Assembly (NCBI GenBank): GCA_002205965.3
Contig: NADL03000665.1
Coordinates: forward strand, 558,001 to 622,000
DNA length: 64,000 nucleotides
From: Kappaphycus alvarezii
Lineage: Eukaryota > Rhodophyta > Florideophyceae > Gigartinales > Solieriaceae
Direction of reading: 5' to 3'
Part shown: positions 1-9,395 of the stretch, piece after piece
Position numbering within the stretch: the stretch's first letter is position 1
How the letters are laid out: each line of letters opens with the position of its first letter
Translations under genes and position numbers: made by a program
The notes under the pieces: model-generated
What the model saw: only the letters and a program-made list of their open reading frames with translations
Databases searched by the model: none
Told to the model about the DNA's origin: nothing

Positions 1-447
1 GTTTTATATCGCCTTCTCCCTCTAGAAAACAGATTTGTCTCCCGGCTAGTACGTGCGATCATATTCAGGGGGAACAGAATGATGGAGGGCACGTATGAGC
101 GGTAAACGTGCCAGCTGATCTTCCATTTCCTTTTGGGCTATTGTAGCGATGGTTACCCGTTGTGTAAAAGTCTTAAGGTTCAAAAAATGCCATTATTTGT
201 ATCTGTATCATGTACCATTCTTGCAATTCCGTCATAGAAATTTGCAGGTGGTCAATCAATTTAATGCGCATCGGTCCGAAAATCCTCTGGACACTGAGGG
301 GCTAACTCGTTGGTGTTTTCGACGATTTTTGACAGCTCTTCAGAAAAGTCATTTATGTTCATAGTTTCCGTGAAAGATCTCATGCGAAACGTCTCAACAG
401 TGCCGCTAACTTGTAGTTGACAGGCATCACTATATTATTCGTCGGCC

Positions 448-1903
448 TTAACCTTTGCCGTTTCCCCGTATACCCTTCGTTTCAGTTTTCAAAAAAGAAT
501 TTACGAGCGGTTCCATGCAAATAGTGAACAAAGAATCAGCCTTTTGAGTGACAGAGAGAAGATACTGAAGGGCGCAAATCCCATACGTCCTGAGAGTCTC
601 GAGAATACCCTGGATAATTTCTTCGTTCACATTTCTTGATTTCCACTTGGGTTTTACAGTTATTCAATTAATTACTTTTACTTTTACTTTTCAGATTGTG
701 GCGGGAATTGTGAGACCCTATGCAAGCGGTGATTGCCGGACGAATTGATCTCCTGGAGGTGAGCGGGAACAGTTTGTAATTCTATGCCTTTCGAAGCGTT
801 TCCAATAGGGTTTGCCTCATGTAACTCATCCACTTGTGGGTCTTGAGCAGTGAAAATATTACAAAGTCTGGAGTAAAACCGAATCGAAAGAGGTCCTAAG
901 AAAGCCTTTGGGGATGATTGATCGCCTCTGTCATTGAGAAATGGGTTGCATGAACTGCGAGCAATTTTTTGCTTCTGTAGTACCATTCTGGATGTGTCAA
1001 AACTTCTATTCATAAAGAACATAGCCAGATATGCGTCTTGATATGCTTATCCATCTTTTCTCTGGAATTGAGGTTCAATTCATTCGTAGTCAGAAAAGAG
1101 TCTTCCTTTATTGCATAAATACCAGAAACTTCATGAAGAAATTTTGTCGGAAACATCGGTAGGTAAAAGTACCCCTCTTTGTAAACCATATATGACGGTG
1201 ACTGAAAGCCCTCGAGGTATTTGGTGATTTCTTCACTGTCTAGTAAATCTATGCGAGGGTCTAAACTTGAAGAACTGGTACTAAATTGTGAGGATAAAAA
1301 CTCCAGCTTATTCGTGGCAATATCCAACAGGTTCTCAGTGATTCGATCTTTGAACATCGAAGTAGATATTTTCAGGAAATTCCTTTTGATTCTGGCATTG
1401 AACTGCGATCGGGATAGTGGTGCCATCTTGAATGTGATCCAACATAACCACTTTAGTCTTTTCTATAAACGAGCGATCTTAACGTTAACGTGAAGAAAGG
1501 TGCAGCAAGATCGAGTCCTAATTCCGGATTGTCGTAGGACACGTTTCGCTGCACGAATACTTTTACCCTGGCAATCCAAGTACTGAATAAATAGCCTTTT
1601 CTCTGTTGGTAAAGATAGTTCATTCCAGAGAAGAGTCGGGGTGAAATAAAACGGCTGAACTACGCAAAAATACGTTACCGCAGCAAATTCATACTTATTT
1701 CTTGGGTTCTTGTTGTCTGTTGAGATTTGCATGGCCAAGCTACCTTTTGTACTTAAACCAGTCAGGAAGCTGTTTGTGGTGTACACCATTTCCAGCGTGT
1801 ATTCGCTGTTTTTATTGATGGCCCTTAATTTCGAAGAATTTTTAAATGGTGCAAAAAAGTTGTACTCGCTACTGCTGTCCGCTAGGATCATTAACGTATG
1901 CAT
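448..1903 (-). pseudogene. Decayed gene of unknown function
   Basis: Four open stretches on the minus strand follow one another: 1903-1463, 1426-1010, 1022-684 and 630-448. The first two are in the same frame and separated by a single TAG, with readable sequence across the gap; the third overlaps the second in another frame. Together this looks like one gene of roughly 480 codons damaged by a stop and frameshifts. The protein starts MHTLMILADSSSEYNFF and has mixed composition without obvious low complexity, which favours former coding. A shorter relic of the same 5' end lies at 41373-41155 on the minus strand (SSEYNFFALFK), so the sequence is dispersed and may be part of a transposon. I recognise no domain. 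An unrelated host gene or a transposase fragment are both possible. Confidence 0.4.
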
Positions 1904-2277
1904 ATAGTGATGGCCATTTGTCCTTTCCTATCTTACCTCAAGGTAACCTCAACGTAAGATAGGATAAAATCACTTGTATTCTGTTGTATAATATTCATTT
2001 ATTATATTTTTTAGATGAGCGGTTTTGAACTTAGTTGTTTCCTGGTAAAAGGTCCTGAATCTAAAAAACGTGCCATTACAGTACTACAGTAATTCCTTTC
2101 AATCCTATTTTTGTCCAGTTGCCTTGTACGCAACTCTAGTCCAGATATTGTGACCAAGTTTGGTGCTCTGGGTTTTGTTTGCGCCTGAAATTTGGGCTAC
2201 TGAAAACGGGTGACTGTCTGCGAGATTGGCACTTTTTATAATTTGCTAATTATTTGATTTGAAAATTATGTTTTTTT
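1780..2277 (-). repeat. Dispersed repeat, copy A (5' part of the decayed gene plus upstream DNA)
   Basis: The stretch from about 1780 to 2085 matches 41230-41515, and about 2120-2277 matches 43265-43430, in the same order and orientation. Shared landmarks include GGTAAAAGGTCCTGAATC near 2044 and GACCAAGTTTGGTGCTC near 2152. In copy B the two halves are separated by about 1.7 kb of other elements, so copy A shows the uninterrupted arrangement. The repeat ends at the 5' LTR of the copia element, which therefore appears to have inserted into it. Confidence 0.7.
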
Positions 2278-2698
2278 TGTTGATCGGCTTATTTCCTGTG
2301 ATTCCCATACTGTACATTCGGTGTGTCGGCGTCGTAATATTTTCTACGCCTAATTTGCCCTATTTTGGCTAATTTTTGGCCTAATTTCGGTCCATCTTTA
2401 ATGGTCTATTTTTAATCAGTTTTTAGGATCGGACTGAGTGTGGCACCGAGCACTCGATGCCCATACTCATCCGTCCACACCCAAAAGGAAAATTGCTGTC
2501 AGGTAGAGTAGAGGAAAAAAAAAGTCAGCATAGAAGTCGGAAGTAAACCAACCCTTTGGTCGTCCTCGTTCGCTGAGGTGCTCCGCCCAGCCCTTCTTTG
2601 CTACACCGCAAGCTATCCGCTACCGACGAGTATTTTGCCCCGGAACAGATTGTGCTCCCGCGTAATACTTGTGGGTCTACAGCGAGGTTTCATCGACA
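2278..2698 (+). repeat. 5' LTR of the copia element
   Basis: This 421-bp repeat starts TGTTGATCGG and ends CATCGACA. It matches 8976-9395 almost throughout, with shared landmarks such as the stretch starting TGTGATTCCCATACTG and the terminal part containing CAGCGAGGTTTCATCGA. It should hold the element promoter. I see no strong TATA box. The first downstream ATG that fits gag is at 2746, so open reading frame running through the LTR is probably not translated from inside it. Confidence 0.9.
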
Positions 2699-2745
2699 AT
2701 CCGGATTTTGAACCTTGTTGTAGGCTCTTTTGTTCGAAATCAAGA

Positions 2746-3910
2746 ATGAGCTCTGGTACTACAACGCGCGGACAGCTAGCCACACGTTTTGAGCGCCTCA
2801 AAAAGCGCGTGGACCATGTGAAATTGCCCAATGGATTGCAGAAAGACCTTGTATCTGTGGCAATCGCCATCATGGAAACGTATCCAATTACTGCTGCCGC
2901 AACGTCTTCAGCAGCTATGCTTGATTCAGAAGAAGTCGAAGAAATGATGAAAAGTTTGCTTCCTTCCCCAGTGGACATATTTACGGACGCTTTCTTTCGG
3001 GCTCCTCTCTTCGCCCTCGTGTCCTTGTACAATGTCGCGGACTTTTACGGTTGTGTGAGTCCTCAAGATCCGATCTATGAGCTCTTGGGTCTCGCTGATG
3101 AGGGCCGAGCGAACAAGAACGTCACAATTCATGTCTGGTTTGCAGATTTTCTTGTTTGCGATAGCCAAACCATCCTCGCTTCCATTCAATGTTTCAAATC
3201 AACCCGTGGATCTCCCGATTTCCTTCGTCGCCGTTCGTTTGTCCCGTCACGTAACGATTTTCGAACGGAGCAGGATATACCCTCCGATAATAATCCTATA
3301 GCCGAGAGAGAGAACATTGGGAGGCTTGAATCTGGTGCAGACTCAATCAACAGAGACGAAGATGGTCCCAGATCTCCCGCAACTCGTGCCGAGAATCGTA
3401 CCTTACCTTCTGCTTCTCCCTCTAAGACACAAAAGAGTGAAGTTGATGACTCTCGAAAGGCCACGAACGTCTTTCAGTACTTCAAGGACAGCAAGTTTAC
3501 CGGCGATTTATCTCAGTCTATTGATTTGACGATCCGTGACTACACCATCTGCGCTCACCAGCATCGCCTGAGCGCTAGACGGAAGCATATTTCTTCATCA
3601 ATGTGTTCTCCGGTCCTGCTCGCACATTCTTCTTCAACAATGCTCGAGATGACATGAGCTTCGAAGAAATGGCGAAGATGATGGCCAGCTAGTACAACAG
3701 CGATTATCGCCAGTTGCAAGTCCAAGGGATGCTTGAGACACTTCGATTGGATAAGCACATGTCGGAGCATGAGATATCTAGCCCCTTTGAAGGACTGACG
3801 CAGATCATTGATCTGATCGAGCGTTTGACGCCGTAATGCCAACCGCAGTTCCGCTCGGACGCGAATAAGATTAACTACCTTCGCAAAGCCGTCATAGCTT
3901 TCCCCTGGGC
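2746..3910 (+). pseudogene. Copia gag, N-terminal and middle part (frameshifted)
   Basis: From ATG 2746 (MSSGTTTRGQ) one frame stays open to 3657, but the sense continuation after about 3550 is in another frame. There it reads YFFINVFSGPARTFF, DDMSFEEMAKMM and MLETLRLDKHMSEHEISSPF, as expected for the helical gag region, with a TAG near 3691 and a TAA near 3836. Gag forms the particle that packages element RNA. The frame open from 2578 begins inside the LTR, so I prefer the start at 2746. The N-terminal 300 residues have no motif I recognise; their identity rests on position. A frameshift plus two stops make this copy non-functional. Confidence 0.7.
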
Positions 3911-3911
3911 C

Positions 3912-4397
3912 ATGACTCCGATTGGTAACATAATTACGGCAAAGTACTCGTTCAATGGCTTCGTGACGGCACTTCGTGAGCACCTGCAGCTCGAAACCGA
4001 AATTAAGATGGTCCCTGCACCTTCAGCCGGATCATACTTTACCGAGAGCGGTACTAACTATCAGCAGTACGGAAGACCGCCCAAGCTTGTGCAAAAGCAT
4101 GGCAAGCCTACTCACCCTTCTCTACACTCTCGTCCTCCTCCTCCAGCTGGCTCCTTCGCAGAGAGCCGTCGCAAGGGTGTATGCCACCGTTGCAAGGAAA
4201 AGTGGCGTCCTGGACATCGTTGTGAGCCTGGAACTATCCGTGGCTATGTGCGTGATCGATTTAAGAATGGAGATGCCGCCGTCCACATAGTTTCCGATCT
4301 GGTCCTTGGAATGGAAGGAGAGCTAGAACGCGATACAGCTACCTCTGACGAAGATGGCGAAGGTCATCGTCCCGAAAATTCTGTGCACTTCAGCTGA
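3912..4397 (+). pseudogene. Copia gag C-terminal part with zinc knuckle
   Basis: This 161-residue stretch continues the same frame as the gag text upstream (across the stop near 3836). It begins MTPIGNIITAKYSFNGF and ends with an acidic tail after a zinc-binding motif at about residues 93-106, CHRCKEKWRPGHRC, with Cys-x2-Cys then His-x-Cys. This spacing is a variant of the CCHC knuckle that binds nucleic acid in retroelement nucleocapsids. Pro/Ser-rich sequence precedes the knuckle, as is usual for a linker. The frame closes at 4397 and the polyprotein resumes in another frame near 4484, so gag and pol may be separate here or joined by a lost frameshift site. Confidence 0.75.
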
Positions 4398-4483
4398 ACA
4401 GAGGACGAACTGGCTATCTTTGATGGTCTTCTGGATACAGAGAATGCCAAAGGCACTCATTTCATTGAGCAATCCAACAAAGA

Positions 4484-5569
4484 ATGGTTCACCAACCACT
4501 TATCCGCGTCCTTCTCCGGGGACCCTGGTATACCGCTGAAGTACCCCCCGTATTTTGCCACGGGCGACGATCGATAAAGCCTCGGTATCGTCGCCCTTGT
4601 AAATGGGCTATGCCCCATAGAACCCTTCATCCGAGGCGTATATGGGTTGTGGATATCGACCTTACTTCCGTTTTCATTTCAGAGCTCTCAAAGGAAGTGA
4701 AACGAACGCGAAGTAATCGAAATGGCACTCCGGGTTTCTGCGTCGATATCGGAGCTCCTAAATCCTGCATTGGTTTCAAGGAGCTGAAATCTGTTTTCCC
4801 CACTATTGGACGTCGAATACCTCAGCTTAAGAGGTCACAGAACCGCTTTCGGTTTGCTGATACATCGTATATCTCACTCGGGAAGGCTTCCCTACCTCTC
4901 GCAACACCACCTGGGAAACCAACGATCTCGGTTGAGATGGATGTTGTCGAAGCAGACATTCTCGCACTCTTGGGCTTGGAAGTGCTATACCGTGAGTCAC
5001 TCATGGCTGATACAGTGGCTAATAGGCTCACGAAGCGAGGTGTTGCAGAAGATAATGGCTCATACTACTACTTCGACGAGTGGCATGTGCCTTTGCTCCG
5101 ATCAAAGAGTGGTCACGTCTATGTCGAGATGGAATTGTCCAATGCGGTGATGTTTGCAAGATCTCAGTTGGAAAAACTGAATAAGCAATTCTTTCATCCC
5201 TCTGCGGAGAAGCTCTTCAACCTTCTGAAGAAGGCTCGACCAGAGGAGACCTCCACAGAAACTCTGGAGACACTTCAAGACCTTTCGAAACGCTTTGACC
5301 CATGTCAAAGGATATATACCGCCCCAACGCGTTTCAGAGTCTCTTTTGGTGCGGAGCATGTACGGTTTAGTGAGCGGATTCTCCTTGATATAGTCACGAT
5401 TGATAGCAAGCCAGTCCTTCACATCGTAGATGAAGGCACTCATTTCAGCGCTGCCAAGTTCGTCCCAGAAGTTTCGACTAAGACTCTGTGGTCAACCATC
5501 TTAGAATGCTGGGCTATGATATACACGGGCTTGCCAAATCACATGCTGGTAAGGCCTTTATTTCGGTGA
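4484..5569 (+). CDS. Copia pol fragment: aspartic protease, pre-integrase, start of integrase core
   Basis: This 361-codon open frame has three recognisable parts. About residues 86-98 read FCVDIGAPKSCIG, the retropepsin active-site region, with DIG where DTG or DSG is usual. About residues 230-245 read KLNKQFFHPSAEKLF, the pre-integrase segment with its conserved His. From about residue 295 the integrase core begins with LLDIVTIDSKPVLHIVDEGTHFSAAKF, which contains the first two acidic residues of the D,D,E triad. The protease cuts the polyprotein and the integrase joins cDNA to the chromosome. The frame ends in the middle of the core after GLPNHMLV. The third acidic residue lies in the next open stretch, so one frameshift separates them. 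The first 80 residues are probably not native coding sequence. Confidence 0.75.
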   Translation: MVHQPLIRVLLRGPWYTAEVPPVFCHGRRSIKPRYRRPCKWAMPHRTLHPRRIWVVDIDLTSVFISELSKEVKRTRSNRNGTPGFCVDIGAPKSCIGFKELKSVFPTIGRRIPQLKRSQNRFRFADTSYISLGKASLPLATPPGKPTISVEMDVVEADILALLGLEVLYRESLMADTVANRLTKRGVAEDNGSYYYFDEWHVPLLRSKSGHVYVEMELSNAVMFARSQLEKLNKQFFHPSAEKLFNLLKKARPEETSTETLETLQDLSKRFDPCQRIYTAPTRFRVSFGAEHVRFSERILLDIVTIDSKPVLHIVDEGTHFSAAKFVPEVSTKTLWSTILECWAMIYTGLPNHMLVRPLFR

Positions 5570-6062
5570 CGCATTCGTCAAACTTGGAGCCATGTCGAAC
5601 GTCGATGTAAAGGACACCGGAATCGAAGCACACAACAGCCTTGGCCTAGGAGAGCGATATCATCAACCCCTCCGACAGACTTATCGCAAGACAAAGTCCG
5701 AGCATCCTCAAATACTCCCTGAAGCAGCATTCGCTGCCTCTTTTAAGGCCATAAAGGATACTTTAGGGCCTGAAGGACTTGTTCCATCTGCTCTTGTGTT
5801 TGTGGAGTTTCCACGCGTGCTCAGACGATCTGAGACCCCATCGCAAAGGTCGACATTAGAAGAAAGAGCTTCTATCGCTCAGTCGGCGCGCAAGGAGATG
5901 GAAAAGATAATGGCGGAGATGAGGATTCGTCGCGCCTTACAGCACAGGACGCCTGCTGCCGCTAGTAGGTTCTACCAGCCTGGTGACAAAGTGCTCGTCT
6001 GGAGGGAGAAAATTATCAACCATCGTATTGGTGAATGGCTTGGACCATTCACTGTTGTGTAA
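5540..6062 (+). pseudogene. Copia integrase C-terminal half
   Basis: The sense frame picks up at about 5560 (GDAFVKLGAMSNV) and runs to a stop at 6062. It contains GIEAHNSLGLGERYHQPLR, with the Glu of the integrase D,D,E triad, then a charged helical region. Near the end comes DKVLVWREKIINHRIGEWLGPF, which resembles the GPY/F module. That module is typical of Ty3/gypsy integrases, so its presence behind a copia-type core is worth noting. It continues the integrase of the previous stretch after a frameshift near 5545. Confidence 0.75.
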
Positions 6063-6299
6063 ACTGATGAATCAAGGAAGCTTGTTTTCGTTCAAGACAC
6101 AAAGATCGGTGCAGCTCGACCCTTTAACTTTGTGCAAGTCAAACCGTATTTTACTGGTGATAGGTTGGAAGCCACATCGGTAAACCTGGCTCACTCCTTC
6201 ATGTTGGAGCTTGGGGATGCTCTCCACAAATTCGGCACCGCATCGACCGAATCAGCCGACGACGACATCGCGAAAAAGGTTTGTTTGACATAAATAATC

Positions 6300-7060
6300 A
6301 CCCCAGGTGATCCCAGGGCGTATTCGGCTGAGATGACGACAGCAAAGAGGGCCGAAATAAGAAATCTACATGAACGCGGCACATTTAAAGTGATTCTCAA
6401 GGAGGAGCTTCCGCCAAATGGTAACATATTGCCCGGTTGCTTCGTTCTTGCCATCAAGTCAACCGCAGATGGAAAAATCAAACATAAGGCTCGATACGTA
6501 ATCGGAGGGCACCGTGACAAATTCAAAGACTTGATGGTTCACTCGACATCGACGCTCCAGCCTCATTAAGTACGGCTTCTACTAGCACTAGCGTCAATCT
6601 TCAACTTCGATATCTGGACTTCTGATGTTCGTCAAGCATATCTTCAAGCTGCCGAGCCATTAGGACTGGATATTTTCATCGAAAAGCCTGTCTCAGAGTT
6701 TGAGTTGGACCCGTCGCAGTGCTTAAAGCTTCTCAAGCTACTCTACGCGCTTTGCGAATCTGGAGACTTGTGGCACGAGACGCTTGCAAAGCACCACCGT
6801 GACGATCTAAAGACGAAGCCACTGCGTTCTGACCCAGCACTATATTTTCTCCGTTAAGGTGGAATATTGAAAGGTCTGTCCGGGGGGTATGTAGATGATC
6901 TCATCCGCGCCGGAGACAAGGACTTCCAGCAAATCTCGAAGAAGACCAACGAGAAGTTCGAAATGGCAGAAGACCAGAAGCTTCCGAGCTCATTTACTGG
7001 ATTCTCTCTCGCAATGCATAAGGACGGTACGTTAATATAAGATCAGCATGAGTATCTGAA
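6300..7060 (+). pseudogene. Copia reverse transcriptase (several frameshifts and stops)
   Basis: The open stretch 6333-6569 gives the RT start, with NGNILPGCFVLAIKSTADGKIKHKARYVIGG, the segment that in copia RTs precedes the first catalytic motif. After a frameshift near 6565 come FDIWTSDVRQAYLQAAEPL (first catalytic Asp), then LKLLYALCESGDLWHETL. After a TAA near 6856 comes GGYVDDLIRAGD, the YVDD active site. Sense sequence continues through SKKTNEKFEMAE and FTGFSLAMHKDG to a stop near 7038. RT copies element RNA to DNA. The catalytic residues are retained although the frame is broken at least three times. Confidence 0.85.
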
Positions 7061-7073
7061 GAAACTTGAGACG

Positions 7074-7745
7074 TTGCCCTTGGATGCTAGCTTCTCTCAA
7101 TTTAGATCAATGAGAATGAAGCTTGCGTGGCTCGCTATTACGCGCCCAGACTGCTTGTTTGAAATTGCGCAGCTTGCCCAAATGACGGAAGATATGTTCT
7201 CACAGAAACCGAAGAAGATCCTTAAGCGCCTTAGCAAAGCTGTCGCATTCGCTATTGATAACCGCGTATCTTTAAGAGTCCCGAAGCTGAAAAAGAAGAC
7301 TCTACGAGTTATCGGATACTCAGATGCGTCCTTCGCAAACAATGCGGATCTATCTACGCAACTGGGTCACATTTGCTTTATCGGAGACGATACTGGATGG
7401 GTTGTTCCTGTCTCATTCAAATCCTATAAGTCCAAAAGGGTGACTAGGTCTGCTATGGCTGGTGAAGTTATCGCCTTCAGTGATCTCTTCGATGTCGCCT
7501 CAGTCCTTGCTGCCGAACTCGGAGCATTACTTGGCTTCAAGGTCCTCGTACAACTCCTCACTGACAGTAAGAGTTTGTTTGATGTCATCTCTAAGGGATC
7601 TAGGACATCCGAGAAGAGGATGATGCTAGACATTGCAGCTGCAAGGGAGGGATTCAAGGACAAAGTCATCTCGGACATTGGCTTTGTACGAAGCACGTGG
7701 AAAGCTGACGGATTAACGAAGCCCATGCAGCAAAGGTCTCTATAG
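7074..7745 (+). CDS. Copia RT thumb and RNase H domain
   Basis: This 223-residue open frame has the RT connection (SMRMKLAWLAITRPDCLFEIAQLAQM) and the RNase H domain. Copia-type RNase H motifs are visible: VIGYSDASFANNADLSTQLGHI with the first Asp, MAGEVIAFSDLFD with the Glu, LLTDSKSLFDVI with the second Asp, and WKADGLTKPM near the end. RNase H removes the RNA strand during reverse transcription. The sense sequence upstream is separated by a single stop near 7038, so this is the tail of the polyprotein. The frame ends about 1.2 kb before the 3' LTR, much farther than in a minimal copia element. Confidence 0.88.
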   Translation: MPLDASFSQFRSMRMKLAWLAITRPDCLFEIAQLAQMTEDMFSQKPKKILKRLSKAVAFAIDNRVSLRVPKLKKKTLRVIGYSDASFANNADLSTQLGHICFIGDDTGWVVPVSFKSYKSKRVTRSAMAGEVIAFSDLFDVASVLAAELGALLGFKVLVQLLTDSKSLFDVISKGSRTSEKRMMLDIAAAREGFKDKVISDIGFVRSTWKADGLTKPMQQRSL

Positions 7746-7823
7746 CGCGTCCTGGAAACAGGTAGACTGGATGCGACACCGGAGCAATGGATCATCCGCA
7801 ACTAGAAAACGGGAGGAAATTTA

Positions 7824-8812
7824 TTAGTTTACTTTTCGCTTCTTCTGCTGAACTAACTGGCGCACTTCGCCAATTAGCAGAGCCTTAGCTTCATTGCCTC
7901 CGCATTTACGCAAAAGTACTTCACTTAAGCGCATAGTAAATTCCTCTGCGCTATCAATGATAAGCTTGCGGGACGCGTCGACAACAATCGTACGCGATAC
8001 GAGCTTAGGTTAGAAAACGTGAACAATGAACACGCCGCTATTGCATTTCGCAAGATAAGCAAACCAATTCTCATTAAACGCCTTTCGATCGCTCTTTGCT
8101 TTCTTCCTCAACTCAGGGCCCGTCACAAGCTCTTGTATAAAGGGAATCGCTTGACCTATCTTCAAGAGATGAGGACTTTCGTCGTAGAAGTATTCGCGCA
8201 GTTCTTTTCCAACATCGCGACCTGCCAGGATCTCCACTGCGTTCGTAATTGCTGCCGTCATGCAGTTTCCGTCGTTTTGAATCACGAATACCTCGCCAAA
8301 GTCCCGCACGTAGTGACATTTCACGCCGGTGATACCCTCACGCTCTCCCGGGTCTCCAACTGATATCGCGCAACCGCGGTTCGTAACCATCCACTCCAGT
8401 GCTGCGTTTTTGAGCTTGTTGCGCACATACGCGCTGGTATTGCGCTTCGCCTTCGGAATTTTCACCCTCGGCACACGTCCGAAAGTACGAGCCTTCGCTG
8501 AAGCAGTGAGCGCTCGGGTGTGCCAGTTTCCGCCTTGGCGTCCACCTCGCATCGTAAGCACTATGGTGTCCGGATTGATTTCATAGTACTATTCGATTCC
8601 TCCGTCAATGCATACCACTTCAGATTCTTTAAGGTCCTCCCACTGCGGTCGCCGTTGCCATCGCCGCAAACCAAAGATTCAATGTTGAAGTCCTCATTAC
8701 CAAGCTCCGTTTGCCGTTGTGCTCATCCCGTGAAATAACCCCGCTTTGGCTTCACAATTGCCGGTTGCGCGGTAAGGACAGCGCTTGGCGCGCTGCTTGC
8801 TCTAGTTTTCAT
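7824..8812 (-). pseudogene. Antisense accessory gene, putative cysteine-peptidase-like protein
   Basis: On the strand opposite to pol, between RNase H and the 3' LTR, a gene-like reading runs from ATG 8812 to stop 7824. The middle is an uninterrupted open frame, 8561-8010. Upstream sense text (VKPKRGYFTG, then SLVCGDGNGDRSGR) is separated by a TGA and a frameshift near 8590. Downstream, after a TAA near 8010, the same frame continues through LVSRTIVVDASRKLIIDS to a double stop at 7821-7826. Features in order: CAISVGDPGERE, a Cys in NDGNCMTAAITNAVEILAG, then SGVFIVHVF and VVDASRKLIID. A Cys, then a strand with His, then an Asp on a VVD strand is the order of papain-like peptidases; this is inference. 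The DGNC motif alone recalls OTU peptidases, but the rest does not follow that family clearly. A related sequence lies at 60488-60890. Confidence 0.5.
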
Positions 8813-8975
8813 GTTGCACTCTCTTGCCAGCACGTCTTAGAGCGGTCAGATCGGTTCACAGGATGCACAGTGTTGCCAGGACACCACCAAGACTCGAGTT
8901 ACCCTTTCGTCCTGCCGCAAGACGATTGGGAGTAGGAGATGAGATAGTGTGGACGGGAAGTCCGATCAAAGGGAA

Positions 8976-9395
8976 TGTTGAACGGCCTATTTTCTGTGAT
9001 TCCCATACTGTACATTCGGTGTGTCGGCGTCGTAATATTTTCTACGCTTAATTTGCCCCTATTTTGGCTAATTTTTGGCTTAATTTTAGTCCATCTTTAA
9101 TGGTCTATTTTTAATCAGTTTTTAGGATCGGACTGAGTGTGGCACCGAGCAATCGATGCCCACACTCATCCGTCCACACCCAAAAGGAAAATTGCTGTCA
9201 GGTAGAGTAGAGGAAAAAGAGTCAGCATAGAAGTCGGAAGTAAACCCACCCTTTGGTCGTCTTCGTTCGCTGAGGTGCTCCGCCCAGCCCTTCTTTGCTA
9301 CACCGCGAGCTATCCGCTACCGACGAGTATTTTGCCCCGGAACAGATTGTGCTCCCGCGTAATACTCGTGGGTCTACAGCGAGGTTTCATCGATA
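8976..9395 (+). repeat. 3' LTR of the copia element
   Basis: This repeat starts TGTTGAACGG directly after the purine tract CAAAGGGAA and ends CATCGATA. It is almost identical to 2278-2698. Differences include one C inserted near 9055, a shorter A-run near 9215 and a dozen or so substitutions. The sequence after 9395 no longer matches the internal region, which fixes the boundary. Confidence 0.9.

Larger units (their letters stand above)
2278..9395 (+). mobile_element. Ty1/copia LTR retrotransposon, nearly complete but inactivated
   Basis: Two direct repeats of about 420 bp bound a 6.3-kb internal region. Its domains come in the copia order: gag with zinc knuckle, aspartic protease, integrase, reverse transcriptase, RNase H. 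Each LTR starts TGTTGA and ends TCGACA (5') or TCGATA (3'), an imperfect inverted pair. A purine-rich tract (CAAAGGGAA, 8967-8975) directly precedes the 3' LTR and fits a polypurine tract. The LTRs differ at about 17 positions by eye, roughly 4%, so the copy is not very recent. Several stops and frameshifts break the polyprotein, so it cannot move by itself. No convincing target-site duplication is visible (TTTTT before, TTTAC after). Between RNase H and the 3' LTR about 1.2 kb carries an antisense accessory gene. Confidence 0.92.

Noticed and set aside
2578..2745. Gag start inside the 5' LTR
   Set aside because: The frame is open, but the same text occurs in the 3' LTR and an ATG at 2746 in the internal region is a better start.
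8010..8561. Firm OTU peptidase call from the DGNC motif
   Set aside because: Only the DGNC tetrapeptide fits. The following helix and C-terminal strands do not match OTU clearly enough, so I kept the broader peptidase-like description.
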